Shown: positions 42,385 to 50,904 of the stretch, one piece after another
How positions within the stretch are numbered: position 1 is the first letter of the stretch
Layout: each line of letters begins with the position of its first letter
Origin: DASRDE01 sp035652755
GTDB taxonomy: Bacteria > Vulcanimicrobiota > Vulcanimicrobiia > Vulcanimicrobiales > Vulcanimicrobiaceae
DNA length: 58,943 nucleotides
Assembly (NCBI GenBank): GCA_035652755.1
Contig: DASRDE010000192.1
Span: 1 to 58,943 of the forward strand
Direction: 5' to 3'
Program-made: the position numbers and the translations under genes
Notes under the pieces: generated by a model
Database searches by the model: none
The model's input: the letters and a program-made list of their open reading frames with translations, nothing else
Told to the model about the DNA's origin: nothing

Positions 42385-43416
42385 ATGACCAAGGCCGATA
42401 TTCTGCGGCTCACGCACCTTTCGAGCTGCGCGGGTTGAGCTTCCAAGATGGACGCTGCCGTCCTCGCGCAAGTCTTGCGCGATTTGCCTCCAATCGACGA
42501 TCCGAGCGTGCTGGTCGGAACCAGCACCGCAGATGACGCGGGCGTCTATCGCCTGAGCGCCGATTCGGCGCTGGTTCAAAGTCTGGATTTCTTCACGCCG
42601 ATCGTCGACGATCCGCGAACCTTCGGGCGCATCGCGGCAGCCAATGCGCTCTCGGACATTTACGCCATGGGCGCGACGCCGCTTACCGCGCTGGCGATTG
42701 CGGCTTTCCCCGACTCGCTCGATCCCTCGATTCTGGGTGAGATTTTGGCCGGAGGCGCCGAAAAAGCGCGCGAAGCCGGCGTCAGCGTCATCGGCGGCCA
42801 CACGGTAAAGGACGACGAGCCCAAGTACGGTTTAGCCGTTACCGGCATCGTGCATCCGGACCGCATCGTGCGCAACGATACCGCGCAGCCGGGCGATGCG
42901 ATCGTCCTGACTAAACCGCTGGGTACCGGCGTTCTGACCACGGCGCGCCGCGCGGATCGGATAAGCGAGGCAGACCTCCAGCCCGCTATCCAATCCATGC
43001 AGCTCCTCAATCGCGGCGCCTCGGAAGCGATGATCGAGTACGGTGCGCATGCGGCGACGGACGTGACGGGCTTTGGTTTGATCGGTCACCTCAGCGAGAT
43101 GACGGTTCACGGCCTGGGCGCTGTGCTCGAAGCGCGCGAGGTGCCTGTATTCGACGGTGCGCTCGAGCTCGCGCGCGCCGGAACCGTGCCCGGCGGCACG
43201 CGAACCAATTTGGAGAACGCCGCTCGGCGCGGCGTGACGTTCGGCGCATTGGACGAAGGGATGCGCCTCCTGCTGTGCGATGCCCAAACGTCCGGCGGTC
43301 TGCTCGTCGCCGTCGCGCCCGATCGCGCCGCCGCATTCGTAAACGCTTTGCGCGCGCAAGGGCTCCACGCCGCAGCGATCGGAAGCTTCACCCGGAGCGG
43401 CGTTATCTCAGTGTAG
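42385..43416 (+). CDS. selD: Selenide, water dikinase with selenocysteine (in-frame UGA)
   Basis: A conventional ORF starts only at ATG 42448, missing the N-terminal catalytic segment. Reading from ATG 42385 gives MTKADILRLTHLSSCAG, then UGA (42436-42438, codon 18), then ASKMDAAVLAQVL in the same frame. This aligns with the SelD segment GAGCGCK in which the first Cys is Cys or Sec: UGA is at that position and Lys21 is kept. Downstream LVGTSTADDAGVY, SLDFFTPIVDDPRTFGRIAAANALSDIYAMGA, GGHTVKDDEPKYGLAVTG and DVTGFGLIGHLSEM are intact. It makes selenophosphate for Sec-tRNA and selenouridine. Probably co-transcribed with sufB. 343 codons including Sec; 3' end overlaps the RCC1 gene by 9 bp. Confidence 0.9.
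42444..42482 (+). promoter_or_regulatory. Candidate bacterial SECIS element in selD
   Basis: Two hairpins follow the UGA. First: GGAC-GCTGCC-GTCC (42450-42463), loop starting with G 16 nt after the UGA, with an outer CAAGA/TCTTG helper pairing (42444-42448 with 42473-42477). Second: TCGCGCAA-GTC-TTGCGCGA (42464-42482), an 8-bp stem with a GTC loop whose G is 34 nt after UGA. Both satisfy the usual bacterial rule of an apical loop 16-37 nt from UGA with G among its first two bases. Which one SelB would use is not clear. Confidence 0.65.
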
Positions 43417-44631
43417 CGCGATCGTGAATTGATCTCCCGCACCGAGCATCGAAGCTCCGTGCAAACGGCTGCGGACCGGAACGTTGCTGCCCGTCGTGGT
43501 TCCGTCGCCGAGTTCGCCGTCGGCGTTTTGGCCCCAAGCCCATATGCTTCCCGACGCGTCGACCGCGGCTGCGTGCTTGTGACCGGCAGCAATGGCTTTC
43601 ACGCCGGCGATTCCGGAGAGTTGAACCGGAACCGTGCTCATCGGCTTGCTCGATCCGACGCCCAATTCGCCGTAGCCGTTGTCGCCCCACGTCCAAAGCG
43701 TGCCGTCCGCCAAGAGCGCCATGCTGAATTGGCCGCCCGCACTGATTTCGATCGCGTTGGACAGACCGCTGACTTTCACGGGGAGGTCGCTGTCGTGCGT
43801 CGTGCCGTTGCCGAGTTGACCCAACGTGTTCCGCCCCCACGCGTACACGTTGCCGTCCGTTCCTATCGCCAGCGTGTGATAGAAGCCCGCCGAGATCGCC
43901 GATGCGGAAACACCATTTACGAGCACGGGGAGATCGCTATCGGCGGTCGTGCCGTCGCCGAGCTGTCCGTACCGGTTCCAACCCCACGTCCAGACGGTAC
44001 CGTCGCTCCCGAGCGCGGCCGTATGCCGTCCGCCGGCGCTGATTTGCGTAACGGCCGCCGGGACGTTCGCCTGCACGGGCGAGTCGATGCAGTTGCAGCC
44101 GGTCGTCGTCACCGTACCGTCGCCCAGTTCGCCGTACTGATTGTTGCCCCAGGTCCATACGGTGCCGCCGGCTGCCAATGCAGCGCTATGCTCGTCACCA
44201 GCGGCGACGGCCGCGATTGCATTCAGTCCCGGAACGCGAGCGAACACCGTACTGCACGCGGTGCGGGGTTTGGAAAAGGGGCAACGCTGCGGACCGGTCG
44301 TCGTGCCCAGACCAAGCTGTCCGATCGCATTCCAGCCCCACGCCCACACGCCGCCGCTGCGGTCGAGCAGCAGGCTATGCGCTCCGCCCCCGGCGATCGC
44401 GACCGCCGTCACCGGGCCGGCCTTGGCCGGCACGTCCCGATCGATCGTCGCGCCGCCGCCGATTTGTCCGCTCGCGCCGGCGCCCCACGCATACACCGTA
44501 CCGGCGGATAGCTGCGCCTTCGCGGTGCGCGCGTTCTTCAAGCCTGCGAATTGGGGCGTCTGTCCCGCCGCGCTGCACGCGGCGGCAAGCAGGAGCATCA
44601 GCGCGAGCGCGGCGCGGCGGATGTGCGGCAT
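43408..44631 (-). CDS. RCC1-repeat lipoprotein
   Basis: 407 aa from ATG 44631; the longer frame upstream is antisense to the acylase gene. Signal peptide with lipobox-like LAAACS (Cys near residue 20). About seven RCC1 blades repeat the pattern VWAWGWNAIGQLGLGTT, VWTWGNNQYGELGDGT, VWTWGWNRYGQLGDGTT, VYAWGRNTLGQLGNGTT, LWTWGDNGYGELGVGS and IWAWGQNADGELGDGTT, each followed by A-I-(A/S)-AG-xxH. This is a seven-bladed propeller, in bacteria usually a secreted binding protein. Third propeller lipoprotein in the window. Convergent with selD. Confidence 0.85.
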   Translation of the reverse strand: MPHIRRAALALMLLLAAACSAAGQTPQFAGLKNARTAKAQLSAGTVYAWGAGASGQIGGGATIDRDVPAKAGPVTAVAIAGGGAHSLLLDRSGGVWAWGWNAIGQLGLGTTTGPQRCPFSKPRTACSTVFARVPGLNAIAAVAAGDEHSAALAAGGTVWTWGNNQYGELGDGTVTTTGCNCIDSPVQANVPAAVTQISAGGRHTAALGSDGTVWTWGWNRYGQLGDGTTADSDLPVLVNGVSASAISAGFYHTLAIGTDGNVYAWGRNTLGQLGNGTTHDSDLPVKVSGLSNAIEISAGGQFSMALLADGTLWTWGDNGYGELGVGSSKPMSTVPVQLSGIAGVKAIAAGHKHAAAVDASGSIWAWGQNADGELGDGTTTGSNVPVRSRLHGASMLGAGDQFTIALH

Positions 44632-44708
44632 GACTATCCGAGCGTGCCTCACGCGAGCGTCCAGGGTCAATAGGCCGAAACGACGAGCGAAGCGTATAGA
44701 CCGCCCGC

Positions 44709-45014
44709 ATGGCTGACGCTCCGGCAGCAAAAGTTTCGCAAATACCCGTAGGCAGAACACTGCGCACCGTCGTCGACGGCGTCGAAGTCCTGCTCTGCAA
44801 TCCCGACGGAACGATCTACGCGATTGAAGACGTCTGCACGCACGACGGCGGCCCGCTCGATCAGGGGCAGATCGAAGGCTACATCGTGACGTGTCCGCGT
44901 CACGGCGCCACCTTCGACGTGCGCACCGGGGACGCGCTGACCCTTCCGGCCGTCGTCGGCGTGCCGGCGTTCGGCGTGCGCATCGAAGGCGACGACGTCT
45001 ATGTCGACGTCTGA
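44709..45014 (+). CDS. Rieske [2Fe-2S] ferredoxin
   Basis: 101 aa. Cluster ligands Cys43 and His45 (CTHDGG) and Cys62 and His65 (CPRHGATF). The protein is all Rieske domain, like the ferredoxin components of non-heme oxygenases or NirD-type proteins. No oxygenase or reductase is nearby. The stop region overlaps the penicillin acylase gene by 14 bp, so it is likely co-translated with it. Confidence 0.93.
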   Translation: MADAPAAKVSQIPVGRTLRTVVDGVEVLLCNPDGTIYAIEDVCTHDGGPLDQGQIEGYIVTCPRHGATFDVRTGDALTLPAVVGVPAFGVRIEGDDVYVDV

Positions 45015-47292
45015 GCGCAGACGCGCGCGCGGCACCGTCGCGCGCGTACTGGGTGCTCTGCTGGCGATCGTGCTGATTCTCGCTGTAGTCTGGGGCTGCA
45101 ACGCGGCGATCGGTATGCGCGCCGCGGCGCAGCGCAGCGGAACGATCGCGGTGCGCGGACTGCGCGCGCCCGTACAAATCTTGCGCGATTCGCGCGGTAT
45201 TCCGCACATCCGCGCAGGGGACGATCGCGATCTCTTCTTCGCGCAGGGTTTTGCCGAAGCGTCCGACCGCCTCTTTCAAATGGATCTGCTTCGCCGTTTC
45301 GTTTACGGACGTCTGGGCGAAGTCATCGGAAGGGTTGCACTCTCGGCAGACGTCAACGCGCGCACTTCGGACGTGGCCGGAATCGTAAACGCACAGTGGG
45401 CGCAGCTGAGTACGCGCGATCGCGTGCTCGTGCAGGCTTTTAGCGACGGCGTCAATGCTGCGATGCAATCTCAGCCGCTGCCCGTTGAGTTCCGCTTGCT
45501 GCTGTACAAACCCGATCCGTGGCGGCCGCAGGATTCTCTTGCGGTCGGCATGGCAACCGCGCTCGATTTGATCGATCCGTGGGACGACGTGATCCGTCGC
45601 GACCAAGTGGCGGCGCAAAATGGAACGGCGGCCGCGGATCTCTACTCGATTACCGATCCCGCGTATGACGCGCCGGTAAGCGGCGATCGCCCCGCACCGG
45701 TCGCGCCGCTGCGGAGCTTGAATCGGGGCGCCGCGTTCTCGCTGCCGGAACGCGAGGCGATCGGCAGCAACGAATGGGCGGCCGGAGCGGACCATTCGCG
45801 CACGGGCGCCGCGCTGCTGGCAAACGATCCGCACCTCCGCTTGCAGATTCCGGGCGTTTGGTACCTGATCGAGATGAGCGCGCCCGGCTTTCACGTCGCC
45901 GGCGGTTCGCTGGCAGGCACTCCCGGCGTGATCCTGGGGCACAACGACCGGATCGCGTGGGGCGCAACGAACGGTACCGTCGTCACCGAAGTCGTGTACA
46001 GAGACTCGCTGCGAGGTGCGCGCGCGCGAACGGAAACGTTTCACGTCCGGTTCGGTCCCGACGTCCGAATGACGTACTATACGACGCGGCACGGTTTCGT
46101 CGTTAAAACCAGCGGCGACACGGCGTATGCGGTCGATTGGAACGCGTATCGCTCGCCTAAAACGGCGCTGACCACGTTCGAGGGGTTGGACCGGGCGCAA
46201 TCGATCGCGCAAGCGCTCCAGGCGCTGCGCGCCTATCCGGGACCGCCGCAAAACTTCGTGCTTGCCGACACCCGCGGCAATGCCGCATATCATTTGGCGG
46301 GACTGGTGCCGAACGATCCCTCGTGGGGGATGCGCGTGCATGCCGCCGGCGATGCGTTCTATCCGTTCATCCCGTTCGACCGCCTCCCGCATGTCGACCC
46401 GGCACGCAGCGCGCTCGTCTTTACCGCGAACAACCGCATGTACGGTGCGGGCTACCCGTACCGCCTTACGGCGTTTTTCGATCCGCCGTATCGCGCGGCG
46501 CGCATCCGTCAGCTGCTGCGAGCGCAGCCGCGTCTTTCAGTCGCGGACTTTACGCGCCTTCAAGCCGACACGCTCTCGCTGCCCGAGCGCGAGCTCGCGC
46601 GCGAGATTCTCTCTGCGGCGCAGCGTAAAGGCGTGCGCAACGATCCGGCGTTGGTCCGCTACCTCGACGCGGCTGCGGCGTGGAACGGGCGATTCGACCC
46701 GCAGTCGGGCGGCGCCGCGATCGTGCGTGAGACCGCGGCCCGCGCCGCGGCACTGCTGGCAAAGACCGCCGCGGGACCGCAGAGTCCTTATCAGGGTGCG
46801 GCACGGCCAACCATCTCCGCCGGTCTGCAACTCGTACTGCTCATGCGCGTGATGCGCGAACGTCCGAGGGGCTGGTGTCCGCGCGACGACTGCGATGCCG
46901 TTCTGATCGACGCGCTGCGCGAAGCGGTTGCCGCGAAGGGCACGACGCTTCTTCAGTCGTGGGGCGAGTACGACCCAATCGCGATCAAACATCCCTTTTC
47001 GCCGCTGGGTCTGCGCTTCTTGAACGGCATCACGCTCCCCGGCGACGGGGACAGCTATACGATTCACGTTCAAAACGCGCGCGACACGCAGAGTTTCCGC
47101 GCGGTGTGGACGACCGGCGATTGGGATGCCGGCGGCATCTCGATTCCCAGCGGTGAATCGGGCGAACCCGGTTCCGGCCACTACACGGACCAGAGCGCGG
47201 CATGGCTGCGGGGTGAACTTGCGCCTTTGCCGTTTTCGGACGCCGCGGTGCGCGCCGCCGCGGTGGATCGCTTATTGCTCACGCCCCGATGA
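45001..47292 (+). CDS. Penicillin acylase family protein (Ntn hydrolase)
   Basis: 763 aa. An N-terminal membrane segment (VARVLGALLAIVLILAVVWG, about 13-32) anchors or exports it. The alpha region contains IPHIRAGDDRDLFFAQGFAEASDRLFQMDLLRRF. Self-cleavage creates the beta chain at Ser256 (GSNEWAAGADHS), followed by LLANDPHLRLQIPGVWYLIEM and LGHNDRIAWGATN, which match the family's catalytic Asn region. Members cleave amides: penicillins, acyl-homoserine lactones, or others. The substrate cannot be read. 21 bp overlap with the convergent methyltransferase gene. Confidence 0.9.
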   Translation: MSTSERRRARGTVARVLGALLAIVLILAVVWGCNAAIGMRAAAQRSGTIAVRGLRAPVQILRDSRGIPHIRAGDDRDLFFAQGFAEASDRLFQMDLLRRFVYGRLGEVIGRVALSADVNARTSDVAGIVNAQWAQLSTRDRVLVQAFSDGVNAAMQSQPLPVEFRLLLYKPDPWRPQDSLAVGMATALDLIDPWDDVIRRDQVAAQNGTAAADLYSITDPAYDAPVSGDRPAPVAPLRSLNRGAAFSLPEREAIGSNEWAAGADHSRTGAALLANDPHLRLQIPGVWYLIEMSAPGFHVAGGSLAGTPGVILGHNDRIAWGATNGTVVTEVVYRDSLRGARARTETFHVRFGPDVRMTYYTTRHGFVVKTSGDTAYAVDWNAYRSPKTALTTFEGLDRAQSIAQALQALRAYPGPPQNFVLADTRGNAAYHLAGLVPNDPSWGMRVHAAGDAFYPFIPFDRLPHVDPARSALVFTANNRMYGAGYPYRLTAFFDPPYRAARIRQLLRAQPRLSVADFTRLQADTLSLPERELAREILSAAQRKGVRNDPALVRYLDAAAAWNGRFDPQSGGAAIVRETAARAAALLAKTAAGPQSPYQGAARPTISAGLQLVLLMRVMRERPRGWCPRDDCDAVLIDALREAVAAKGTTLLQSWGEYDPIAIKHPFSPLGLRFLNGITLPGDGDSYTIHVQNARDTQSFRAVWTTGDWDAGGISIPSGESGEPGSGHYTDQSAAWLRGELAPLPFSDAAVRAAAVDRLLLTPR

Positions 47293-47997
47293 ACGCGCGA
47301 CCGCCTGCTGCACGGTGATGCCGGCAATATACAGCGCGCCGAACGTGCACCAGCCGGCAAGCGGCGGCAGGACGAAGAGCGCGATCATCCCGGCAAAGAG
47401 CGACCCGACGAAGATCTCGGACTTTAATCCCTCGGCCAGCGACGGCTGCGCCGTTCCCGACTGCGCTGCGGGAACCAGCCGGGGAAAGAGCGGCGGCACC
47501 GTTGCGCAGTAGCGTTCGAATTGCGCACCATAGCGCGCGCGAAGGCCCGGCTCTTCCCAGCGAATGAGCGCGAGGACGAACGCGGCGTTGAGCGCGTTCA
47601 GAACGATCCAGCCCGAGAGCGGCGCAAACCCACCGAAACTCGCGGCCATCAGCATGTTCCCGAAATAGAGCGGGTTGCGCGTAAACCGGAATGGACCGGC
47701 GACCACGAGCGAATCCGTTCGAGCGTCTTCGCTCCAGACGATTCGCGCATGCAGATAGCTCGAACCCCAGACGCGAACGGCAAGACAGGTAGCCATCAGG
47801 GCAAACATGAGCGCGACGACGACCAGCCCCGCAGTCCCTCCGAATCGCTCTGCGGCCTGGACGTAGAGCGGGACGTACGCATGGTAGACCGTTCCGGAAT
47901 ACGTGCCGCCCGCGAAGAAGCCGGCGCCGTAAATCAATCCGAAGACGGCATCCCGGCGGCGATACCACCACGGCGAGGCGCGCAGGCTGCTTTCCAT
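47272..47997 (-). CDS. Isoprenylcysteine/phospholipid methyltransferase-like membrane protein
   Basis: 241 aa from ATG 47997, overlapping the permease stop. Several membrane helices, with the ICMT/PEMT motif VVAGPFRFTRNPLYFGNMLM (the RNPxY SAM-binding segment) and EEPGLRARYGAQFERYCATVPPLFPRL. Such proteins methylate lipids, carboxyl groups or quinone-like substrates in the membrane. Last gene of a five-gene operon with an ABC exporter, but its link to the exporter is unclear. Confidence 0.78.
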   Translation of the reverse strand: MESSLRASPWWYRRRDAVFGLIYGAGFFAGGTYSGTVYHAYVPLYVQAAERFGGTAGLVVVALMFALMATCLAVRVWGSSYLHARIVWSEDARTDSLVVAGPFRFTRNPLYFGNMLMAASFGGFAPLSGWIVLNALNAAFVLALIRWEEPGLRARYGAQFERYCATVPPLFPRLVPAAQSGTAQPSLAEGLKSEIFVGSLFAGMIALFVLPPLAGWCTFGALYIAGITVQQAVARSSGREQ

Positions 47998-48728
47998 TAC
48001 GCGTACTTCTGCCGTTCGTCGCGGCGGTAACCGGCGGCCGCGAGCACGCCGAAGATCGCCGCAAAAATCGCCAACGCGGTGACGGCCTGCAGCGACGGCG
48101 TCCCGAGTGCGCTCCACAGCAATTCGGCAAACTGCCGTGTCGGCGTGAACGGCGAGACTGCAGCGGCGAACGCGGGAAGCTCCGACGGCGGCACCCAAAG
48201 GCCGCCGGCAAACGAGAGGAGTAAATACAAGAGGTTGGCGACCGGAATGGCGGACTTCGGGGTGCACCAATAGCCGATCGCGATGCCGAACAGCGTAAAG
48301 ACGACGCCCCCGGCCAAAGCGCATACGGCGATGCGCAACGTTTGCGCGAACGTGAAATGCACGTGCGTCGTTGCCAAGGCGACCGCGACGACGAGTGCGG
48401 CCGCCATGAATGCAAAGCAGATCGCAACCAGGATGCGCCCGGCGAAACGCACGGCAACCGAAGCCGGGAGCGTGCGCAGATACCGTTCCCACGGCGTCGC
48501 GCGTTCGTTGGCGATTCCGACGCCGAATTGGAAGAGCGTGACGCCGATAATCGCGAACGCGACGTACGACAGGACGAGGTAAGGAGCCACGGAGGCGTGC
48601 GCGCGCGCGTATCCGAGATCGAAAAACGTAAAAAAGAGCGCGGGAAATCCGAGCGTCGGGATCAGGAATCCCGGAAGGCGGACGAGCTGCAGCCACTGCA
48701 TTCGCGCATAGACGAGCGTCTGGCGCAT
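47997..48728 (-). CDS. ABC-2 type transporter permease
   Basis: 243 aa from ATG 48728 (or GTG 48731; both overlap the ATPase stop). Six predicted membrane helices; the ERATPWERYLRTLPASVAVRFAGRI loop and PPSELPAFAAAVSPFTPTRQFAELLW near the end are typical of small ABC-2 exporters. It works with the upstream ATPase. The substrate may be a lipid, drug or peptide. Confidence 0.85.
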   Translation of the reverse strand: MRQTLVYARMQWLQLVRLPGFLIPTLGFPALFFTFFDLGYARAHASVAPYLVLSYVAFAIIGVTLFQFGVGIANERATPWERYLRTLPASVAVRFAGRILVAICFAFMAAALVVAVALATTHVHFTFAQTLRIAVCALAGGVVFTLFGIAIGYWCTPKSAIPVANLLYLLLSFAGGLWVPPSELPAFAAAVSPFTPTRQFAELLWSALGTPSLQAVTALAIFAAIFGVLAAAGYRRDERQKYA

Positions 48729-49570
48729 CACTGCCCGCCTGCCGTCAGCGCGAGCACGGCGTCTTCCAAACTGGCCTCGCTGACCGCCAGCTCCGCAAAC
48801 TTCACACCGTTCATCACCATCGCGCGCACCAGCTCGTCGGTTTCCGGCGTAAGAATGGTCACGCGCGATCCGCTGGATTCGACGACCGCTTCGATCCCGT
48901 ACGCTCCCGGATCGAACGGCGCGCCTTCATAGGTAACGCGCTTGGCGGTGACGCTGCGGCGAATCTGCGCGGGCGTGCCCTCGTGCACGATCCGTCCGGC
49001 GCTCATCACCAGAATCCGATCGGCGAGCGTTTCGGCTTCTTCCATGTGATGCGTCGTCAACAGCACGGTTCCGCCGCGCTGCACGTACGACCGCACGTAG
49101 CTCCATGCGCTTCGCCGGGCTTCGACGTCCAAACCGGTCGTCGGCTCGTCCAGCACGACGAGCTCCGGCTCGCCCGCAAAGGCAAGGGCCAACGCGAGCC
49201 GCCGCAGCTGCCCGCCCGAAAGCGCTCCGGTTTGCCGCTTTACCGATGCCGTCAGGCCGAATGCTTCGACTACTTCGGCCGTGCGATTCGTGTTGTAGTG
49301 CGAAACGACGAACTCGAGAATCTCACTGACGCGCAAGTTTTGCGGCATCCCGGTTTCCTGCGGCGTGACTCCGGTGCTTGCGGCCGACAGACGGACCGTG
49401 CCGGAATCCTGGCGGCGCAGGCCGAGCAGAATCTCGAGGGTCGTCGTTTTCCCCGCGCCGTTGGCTCCGAGCAGCGCCACGAGTTCGCCGCGCGCAATGC
49501 CGAGCGTCACCCCGTCGAGTGCGGCGCGCGCGCCGTAGTTTTTGCGAACGTCGACGAGCTGCGCGATCAC
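48728..49570 (-). CDS. ABC transporter ATP-binding protein
   Basis: 280 aa, GTG 49570. Walker A GANGAGKTT at 35-43, Q-loop VTPQETGMP, signature LSGGQLRRLALALA, Walker B LVVLDEPTTGLD and switch TTHHMEEAE. The C-terminal 70 residues are of the DrrA/CcmA type. GTGA overlap with the regulator gene upstream. Confidence 0.95.
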   Translation of the reverse strand: MIAQLVDVRKNYGARAALDGVTLGIARGELVALLGANGAGKTTTLEILLGLRRQDSGTVRLSAASTGVTPQETGMPQNLRVSEILEFVVSHYNTNRTAEVVEAFGLTASVKRQTGALSGGQLRRLALALAFAGEPELVVLDEPTTGLDVEARRSAWSYVRSYVQRGGTVLLTTHHMEEAETLADRILVMSAGRIVHEGTPAQIRRSVTAKRVTYEGAPFDPGAYGIEAVVESSGSRVTILTPETDELVRAMVMNGVKFAELAVSEASLEDAVLALTAGGQ

Positions 49571-49851
49571 GATGCGCTCTCTTGCGCGAGCAGCGCTTGC
49601 ATCTCACGCACGTGCGCGACGAATGCCTGGCGTCCGGTTTCGGTCAGCCGGTACCGCGTCTGAGGACGCCGGTTGACGAAGATCTTCTCCTCGCCGACGT
49701 ATCCGGCTTCGACGAGCTTGGACAGATGCGCGCCGAGATTTCCGTTGGTCGTTCCGGTGGCGCGCTGGAGCGCGCTGAAAGCGACCCATTTTGCGGTCAG
49801 CAACTCGGCGATGACGCCCAAACGGATCTTCGAGAGCAGCAAGTCATCCAC
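49567..49851 (-). CDS. Winged-helix transcriptional regulator
   Basis: 94 aa from GTG 49851, overlapping the membrane protein stop by 8 bp; longer starts lie within that gene. LLLSKIRLGVIAELLTAKWVAFSALQRATGTTNGNLGAHLSKLVEAGYVGEEKIFVNRRPQTRYRLTETG is a winged helix of the DUF-type HTH_34 group related to ArsR/PadR. It has no obvious effector domain, so any signal may come from the neighbouring membrane protein or ABC exporter. It is likely to bind the dyads at 50452-50477. Confidence 0.85.
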   Translation of the reverse strand: MDDLLLSKIRLGVIAELLTAKWVAFSALQRATGTTNGNLGAHLSKLVEAGYVGEEKIFVNRRPQTRYRLTETGRQAFVAHVREMQALLAQESAS

Positions 49852-50434
49852 AGTCGTCCGCTGCGCCCGGGCCGGCGAGGTAGAGTAAGCCGACGCCCGC
49901 ATAGCCGAAAAAGAATCCGGCGGCAAGCGCGTAGCCCGTCACTGCGGGCGCATAATTTGCAACCAGCATCGACGCCAGCAGTATTGCGCCGCCAGCCAGC
50001 CCCCGGCGGTCGCCGAAGAAACCGTTGACGAGCTGGGCGATTGCCGCGCCCAAACTCCAGATCGCCGCCGCCGACCACGAGCTGAACAAATGCGGCTGGC
50101 AGAATGCGGCGATCGTGACGCTCCACCACACTGCGCCCATGACACGCCCGGCGCGCACCTGCGCCATCGATATCCGCTCCGCCCTCCCGCGGGCGACGAG
50201 CAGCCACCAGGCCAGATAGGCCAGCCCCGCGGCCAGCGCCGCGATGCCGCCGTAGAACAGAAACATCGGCAGAGCACCGTTTCCGATCTGATGCGCCAGG
50301 TCGAGCAGTCCGGCGCCCAAGCCGAAGAGCACGAGCGTGACGCCGAGCTGGCGTGAGGCCCAGCCGGGCGACTCCCCGGCCCGGATAATCGCGTCGACCA
50401 TTTCCAAATGCTCGCGTGCTTCGCTGGCTTCCAA
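49844..50434 (-). CDS. Six-helix membrane protein, hypothetical
   Basis: 196 aa, TTG 50434 with GGAG 10 bases upstream. A 20-residue cytosolic N-terminal helix (MEASEAREHLEMVDAIIRAGE) precedes about six hydrophobic segments. I do not recognise a named family. As first gene of an operon with a wHTH regulator and an ABC exporter it may be a sensor or a partner of the regulator; this is inference. Confidence 0.7.
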   Translation of the reverse strand: MEASEAREHLEMVDAIIRAGESPGWASRQLGVTLVLFGLGAGLLDLAHQIGNGALPMFLFYGGIAALAAGLAYLAWWLLVARGRAERISMAQVRAGRVMGAVWWSVTIAAFCQPHLFSSWSAAAIWSLGAAIAQLVNGFFGDRRGLAGGAILLASMLVANYAPAVTGYALAAGFFFGYAGVGLLYLAGPGAADDCG

Positions 50435-50451
50435 GGTGGTTTGCTCCGTAC

Positions 50452-50477
50452 AATAGATAAGTCTATTTTGCAGACTT
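50452..50477. promoter_or_regulatory. Overlapping dyads, likely operator of the wHTH-ABC operon
   Basis: AATAGA-TAAG-TCTATT (50452-50467) is a perfect inverted repeat and overlaps a second one, AAGTCT-ATTTTGC-AGACTT (50459-50477, both arms perfect). They lie 18-43 bp upstream of the TTG start on the minus strand, in an AT-rich patch that must hold the promoter. Size fits a dimeric winged-helix protein, so autoregulation is likely. Confidence 0.6.
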
Positions 50478-50541
50478 CAATGGCGAGCATACGGCTCTTT
50501 GGGCCATCCTGTCAAGCCGCGCCGGCCTGCAACCGGCCGCG

Positions 50542-50571
50542 TTGACACGGCCGCGGGGCCTCTGCTAAGGT
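50542..50571 (+). promoter_or_regulatory. rplU promoter giving an almost leaderless mRNA
   Basis: TTGACA (50542-50547), 18-bp spacer, TAAGGT (50566-50571). Transcription would start near 50578, about 3 nt before the ATG at 50581. No Shine-Dalgarno is present in front of rplU, which agrees with leaderless translation. Confidence 0.6.
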
Positions 50572-50580
50572 TCCAAGGTT

Positions 50581-50898
50581 ATGTACGCGATCATCGAGAC
50601 CGGCGGCAAGCAGTATAAGGTCTGCGAAGGCGACGTCATTAAGTGCGATCTGCTCGAGAGCGAGGTCGGCGCCGACGTCACGTTCGACCGGGTCGTACTC
50701 GCTAGCGCCGGAAACGACCGGGTTACGCTGGGTGCGCCGACTGTGAGCGGAGCGACGGTAACGGGCACGGTGCTGCGCCAGGACCGCGCGAAGAAGATTC
50801 TGGTCTTTAAATACAAGCCCAAGAAGCGCGTTCGCAAGCTCACCGGGCACCGCCAGCGTTTCGCCGAGGTCAAGATCACGAAAATTCAGCTGCCCTAA
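50581..50898 (+). CDS. rplU: 50S ribosomal protein L21
   Basis: 105 aa. MYAIIETGGKQYKVCEGDVIKCDLLE is diagnostic, as is the C-terminal KYKPKKRVRKLTGHRQRFAEVKITKI. It starts next to a strong promoter without a leader. In most bacteria prp and rpmA follow; here prp follows but rpmA (L27) does not. Confidence 0.98.
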   Translation: MYAIIETGGKQYKVCEGDVIKCDLLESEVGADVTFDRVVLASAGNDRVTLGAPTVSGATVTGTVLRQDRAKKILVFKYKPKKRVRKLTGHRQRFAEVKITKIQLP

Positions 50899-50904
50899 CA
50901 GGCC

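Noticed and set aside
42448..43416. selD as an N-terminally truncated gene or pseudogene with a premature stop
   Set aside because: The upstream in-frame sequence encodes a proper SelD N-terminus, the UGA is exactly at the Cys/Sec position and hairpins follow. Read-through as Sec explains it better.
44632..46392. N-terminal extension of the RCC1 gene to almost 1000 codons
   Set aside because: The extension is antisense to the penicillin acylase and Rieske genes; a lipoprotein signal starts at 44631.
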